Positions 62,071 through 64,000 of a stretch of DNA of 64,000 nucleotides are shown one piece after another. Made by a program: the position numbers and the translations under genes. Position 1 is the stretch's first letter; every line of letters starts with the position of its first letter. Source of the stretch: a virus; the IMG/VR virus record IMGVR_UViG_3300028423_000861, positions 1 to 64,000 of that record. One strand, 5' to 3'. The notes beneath the pieces are model-generated. The model was not told the origin of the DNA, did not search any database, and saw nothing but the letters and a program-made list of their open reading frames with translations.

Positions 62071-62882
62071 CTGCGTTGACCATTTTCAAATGCACGTCGA
62101 GTAACATTATACATTGCTCGAATATCTTTTATGTCAAGATCTGGGTGATGCTTTTCACGATAACGATCTAGAGCACCGTATACATCGCTCATTTCCAATT
62201 GAGACATAATACGCACCCCTTGACGATGAGCATCCGCTAACTCCAGTGCCTCTTCAACAATTTTGCTGGGTTCACCAACCTCTCCGCGATCAATGTTTGT
62301 CAAATGATAACCGGGCTTTCTTTGCTCAGGAAGCATTTCTCTAATCATTTCCCAACACTTATCTGCTGGAATTGGTTGACTGAACGGGCACACTTTTTCT
62401 TCGCCATCACGACGAACTACGCCAGCGAAATCTTTGTATGGTGTTTGACGAACAAGATATGTAATGCAATTGTCACGTGCTCTCACAGTGTGTAAAGTAT
62501 TAGCATAAATTTGATAGTATGATCCTGCAAGGTGTTCAGTATCAATCAACGGCCAGGTATGACCGCGTTCAGGGGGATGACCCTCTTTTTCATTTCCGGG
62601 CTTACAATCTTCCCAAAATTTTTGATACTCACCGTCAGGACCTGGTTGCCATCCCCAAATGGTCTGGTCAAATGTTCCTTGTAAGATATAGCTAATAAAA
62701 TCATAACGATGATCGTGTGGTTCTTCAGCTAAAACAGGAAGATCCTTGTGGTAAAAATGAACTCGCGCATTGGTTTTGGTTTTTAGCTGAATAAAGCCTA
62801 AACCAAAATATGCAGGCTCTGCTCCAAATGATTTTAAACAGTCAATATCAAGCAGATGTTCCGAATTCTTGTTGAAATCCAT
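62067..62882 (-). CDS. Cupin-like protein with C-terminal MazG-like domain, 271 aa
   Basis: The N-terminal two-thirds has cupin-type features (ARVHFYHKDLPVLAEEPHDH and later GSYYQIYANTLHTVRA), possibly a metal-binding beta barrel. The C-terminal 80 residues (GEPSKIVEEALELADAHRQG and QLEMSDVYGALDRYREKHHP) match the all-alpha NTP pyrophosphatase (MazG/HisE-like) pattern with its ExxE and ExxD acids. I do not know this fusion from another source. A second, separate MazG is at 7915. Confidence 0.72.
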   Translation of the reverse strand: MDFNKNSEHLLDIDCLKSFGAEPAYFGLGFIQLKTKTNARVHFYHKDLPVLAEEPHDHRYDFISYILQGTFDQTIWGWQPGPDGEYQKFWEDCKPGNEKEGHPPERGHTWPLIDTEHLAGSYYQIYANTLHTVRARDNCITYLVRQTPYKDFAGVVRRDGEEKVCPFSQPIPADKCWEMIREMLPEQRKPGYHLTNIDRGEVGEPSKIVEEALELADAHRQGVRIMSQLEMSDVYGALDRYREKHHPDLDIKDIRAMYNVTRRAFENGQRS

Positions 62883-63588
62883 CAATAGTCCTTTCTAGAT
62901 TTCCAAAATTAAAGAAATGAACTCGTTCGCGTTCTGATCCATAATCCGTATCACGCCAGAAACGGTTAACGTCGATTCTTCCGTTGTGAATATAATTTAT
63001 ACCAGATTTGTTTATCCACAATCCTTTAAGAGAAGTTGTAACACCACACAATTTCATGTATTTCCACAATCCCTTGGCAGTTGTTTGTGTGGGTAAACAT
63101 GGAATAATAAAATTTCTCCACCAACGCATCCTTTCTGGATTGAGGCAAAGCTGATTCATACCGTAAGATATATCCCCAACTCTCAAATAGGTTATCGATT
63201 TAAGACGTTTTGTTTCGTCGAGATTGGGGTCTACACCAATATAAAATTTCCAGTTCAAAGCTAAATTTTCCTGGAGATCATAATATACATCTAGTTTGTC
63301 ACGATATATCCAATTATCACCAGCACCTCCGATAAGAAGAGCCTGTTGAGATTCATTGTTGAGGTCTTGAATGCCTTCTATCAATTCTGAAACAGAATGT
63401 AGATTACGAGCAGCAATATGCGGAAAAGCAATACGGCGTCCAGCAACATCATTGATGCGCTTGACGCCGTCTACAGTAGCAGCAAAGCTATCATTCGGGA
63501 GATGTGTTACACTAACAGCATCTACCTTATCGAGAACTTGTTGGGATACTCTACTACGGGGGGTTGCTTCAAAACTAATTTTTACCAT
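62848..63588 (-). CDS. Methylenetetrahydrofolate reductase-like protein, 246 aa
   Basis: Resembles the MTHFR TIM barrel: ISFEATPRSR at the start, DAVSVTHLPNDSFAATVDGV, AFPHIAARNLHSVSELI, and LLIGGAGDNW. These match the SFE..PP, VTYG, HI.A and LRGD/GGD blocks of MetF. It is shorter than MetF (about 290 residues) and the last part diverges. A folate-linked or FAD-linked reductase is likely, the exact reaction is not certain. A late-like octamer ends five bases before the ATG. Confidence 0.7.
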   Translation of the reverse strand: MVKISFEATPRSRVSQQVLDKVDAVSVTHLPNDSFAATVDGVKRINDVAGRRIAFPHIAARNLHSVSELIEGIQDLNNESQQALLIGGAGDNWIYRDKLDVYYDLQENLALNWKFYIGVDPNLDETKRLKSITYLRVGDISYGMNQLCLNPERMRWWRNFIIPCLPTQTTAKGLWKYMKLCGVTTSLKGLWINKSGINYIHNGRIDVNRFWRDTDYGSERERVHFFNFGNLERTIDGFQQEFGTSA

Positions 63589-63592
63589 ACTC

Positions 63593-63600
63593 TATTTATT
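63593..63600 (-). promoter_or_regulatory. Late-promoter-like octamer AATAAATA
   Basis: AATAAATA then GAGT and ATG at 63588, with the same short octamer-to-ATG spacing seen at 35422 and 42181. Confidence 0.45.
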
Positions 63601-63724
63601 TTTCATTAGGACGATTCTTTTCCTGTGACTCACGAAATTGGCGTTTACCTTCTGCAAGCATCCATGCAAAAAAAGGACACATAGCCAGAAAAACGCAAAG
63701 TGCAAGAAGGGCTCCGGGCTCCAT
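63596..63724 (-). CDS. Tiny membrane protein, 42 aa
   Basis: ATG at 63724, preceded by GAGGAAAAA, opens a 42-residue frame with one membrane helix (GALLALCVFLAMCPFFAWML) and a basic, polar tail (EGKRQFRESQEKNRPNEK). Its stop codon overlaps the next late-like octamer. Function unknown. Confidence 0.58.
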   Translation of the reverse strand: MEPGALLALCVFLAMCPFFAWMLAEGKRQFRESQEKNRPNEK

Positions 63725-63747
63725 TTTTTCCTCCTGTATTGATTTAG

Positions 63748-63804
63748 GCGGGTGTGGGGATTCGAACCCCGTCTATAGCCGACCTTTCGTCACGGCTCAC
63801 CCGT
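63748..63804 (-). ncRNA. tRNA-like element with T-arm but no D- or anticodon arm
   Basis: Acceptor-like strands CGGGTG and CACCCG (63803-63798 and 63754-63749) enclose a T-arm (GGGG-TTCGAAT-CCCC) and a single long hairpin, AGCC...GAC-GAAAG-GTCGGCT (63797-63777). A normal tRNA would need another 16-18 bases for D- and anticodon arms. It could be a decayed tRNA, a tRNA-like structure or the edge of an insertion. It occupies the gap between the two flanking genes. Confidence 0.5.
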
Positions 63805-63808
63805 CATG

Positions 63809-64000
63809 TCATGCTCTTTCGTAATTGGTAGCCCCGCCACGCGAGCGGCGATCTTGACCACGTTCAAGATAATATGGGTCCTTGTTGAGTGCAATGCAAA
63901 CTTTTGCGGCTTTTTCTTTTCCGCGAATAGTTGTATAAAGCATACCACCAACGAGGATATCCCACAAATCAGTGGTATCGCGATTGGCCGATCGACAATT
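63809..64000 (-). CDS. Partial hypothetical protein (C-terminal 63 aa)
   Basis: An open frame enters from the right edge and ends at TGA 63811-63809. The visible residues include TTDLWDILVGGMLYTTIRGK, then EKAAKVCIALNKDPYYLERG and a basic, glycine-rich end. The protein begins outside the window. No family recognised. Confidence 0.6.
   Translation of the reverse strand, partial: NCRSANRDTTDLWDILVGGMLYTTIRGKEKAAKVCIALNKDPYYLERGQDRRSRGGATNYERA

Noticed and set aside
63747-63838. A 92-base class II tRNA reaching into the partial gene
   Set aside because: GGCGGG/CCCGCC can pair, but the D-loop lacks GG, U8 and A14 are missing, and it would overlap a coding region.
1-64000. CRISPR array, integrase, transposase or rRNA
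   Set aside because: No regularly spaced direct repeats, no recombinase or transposase motif and no rRNA-like block were seen on reading either strand.

Overview
The window looks like part of a large, strictly lytic, T4-related myovirus genome. The T4-type evidence is a clamp-loader subunit (gp44 type), both topoisomerase II subunits (gp39 and gp52 types), a DexA-type exonuclease, a T4 Rnl1-type RNA ligase, a gp31/GroES-type co-chaperonin, PhoH, a class II synthetase-like core, tRNAs, a homing endonuclease, and T4-like late-promoter octamers (NATAAATA). No integrase, repressor, CRISPR array or rRNA was seen. The 7Fe ferredoxin is of the kind common in Alphaproteobacteria, so an alphaproteobacterial, possibly marine, host is an inference only.

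Layout: nearly everything is on the minus strand in tightly overlapping operons. Only five single genes (phoH and those starting at 7772, 41529, 49679 and 61759), plus one putative RNA, read on the plus strand. 1-13 kb: IF-1, PhoH, clamp loader, GroES, a DnaE-like fragment, MazG, IscA/ErpA-like, SufT-like, QueD-like, ClpP and DexA, mixed with small proteins that share a C-terminal motif. 13-22 kb: topoisomerase subunits, 7Fe ferredoxin, phosphoesterase, an Acb1-like 2H phosphoesterase, and Pth2. 22-31 kb: two NAD+ routes (NadV plus NadM-Nudix; PnuC plus NadR), with a second cluster of the small paralogues and a Pnkp-like phosphatase between them. 31-41.5 kb: RNA ligase, HNH protein, TOPRIM protein, Pnkp-like kinase and many tiny genes in short operons, each driven by a near-identical promoter. 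41.5-46 kb: three tRNAs (Ala-UGC, Thr-UGU and a CUA amber suppressor), dCMP deaminase, an SbtA-type transporter and a roughly 400-nt structured region that looks like a plus-strand RNA. 46-61 kb: tail, fibre and baseplate-type virion proteins interrupted by a homing endonuclease and accessory genes (sulfotransferase-like, macro-domain-like). 61-64 kb: synthetase-like core, BppU-like protein, a cupin/MazG-like fusion and an MTHFR-like protein.

How it fits together: the phage seems to carry tools for translation control (IF-1, Pth2, tRNAs, synthetase-like core), RNA repair (kinase, phosphatase, ligase), NAD+ replenishment, and evasion of nucleotide-signalling defences (Acb1-like). The most unusual pattern is in the leaders of nadV, nadM-Nudix and pnuC. 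Each holds two hairpins whose five-base loop is GGAGA or GGAGU, the downstream one containing the ribosome binding site, which resembles a double CsrA/RsmA binding site.
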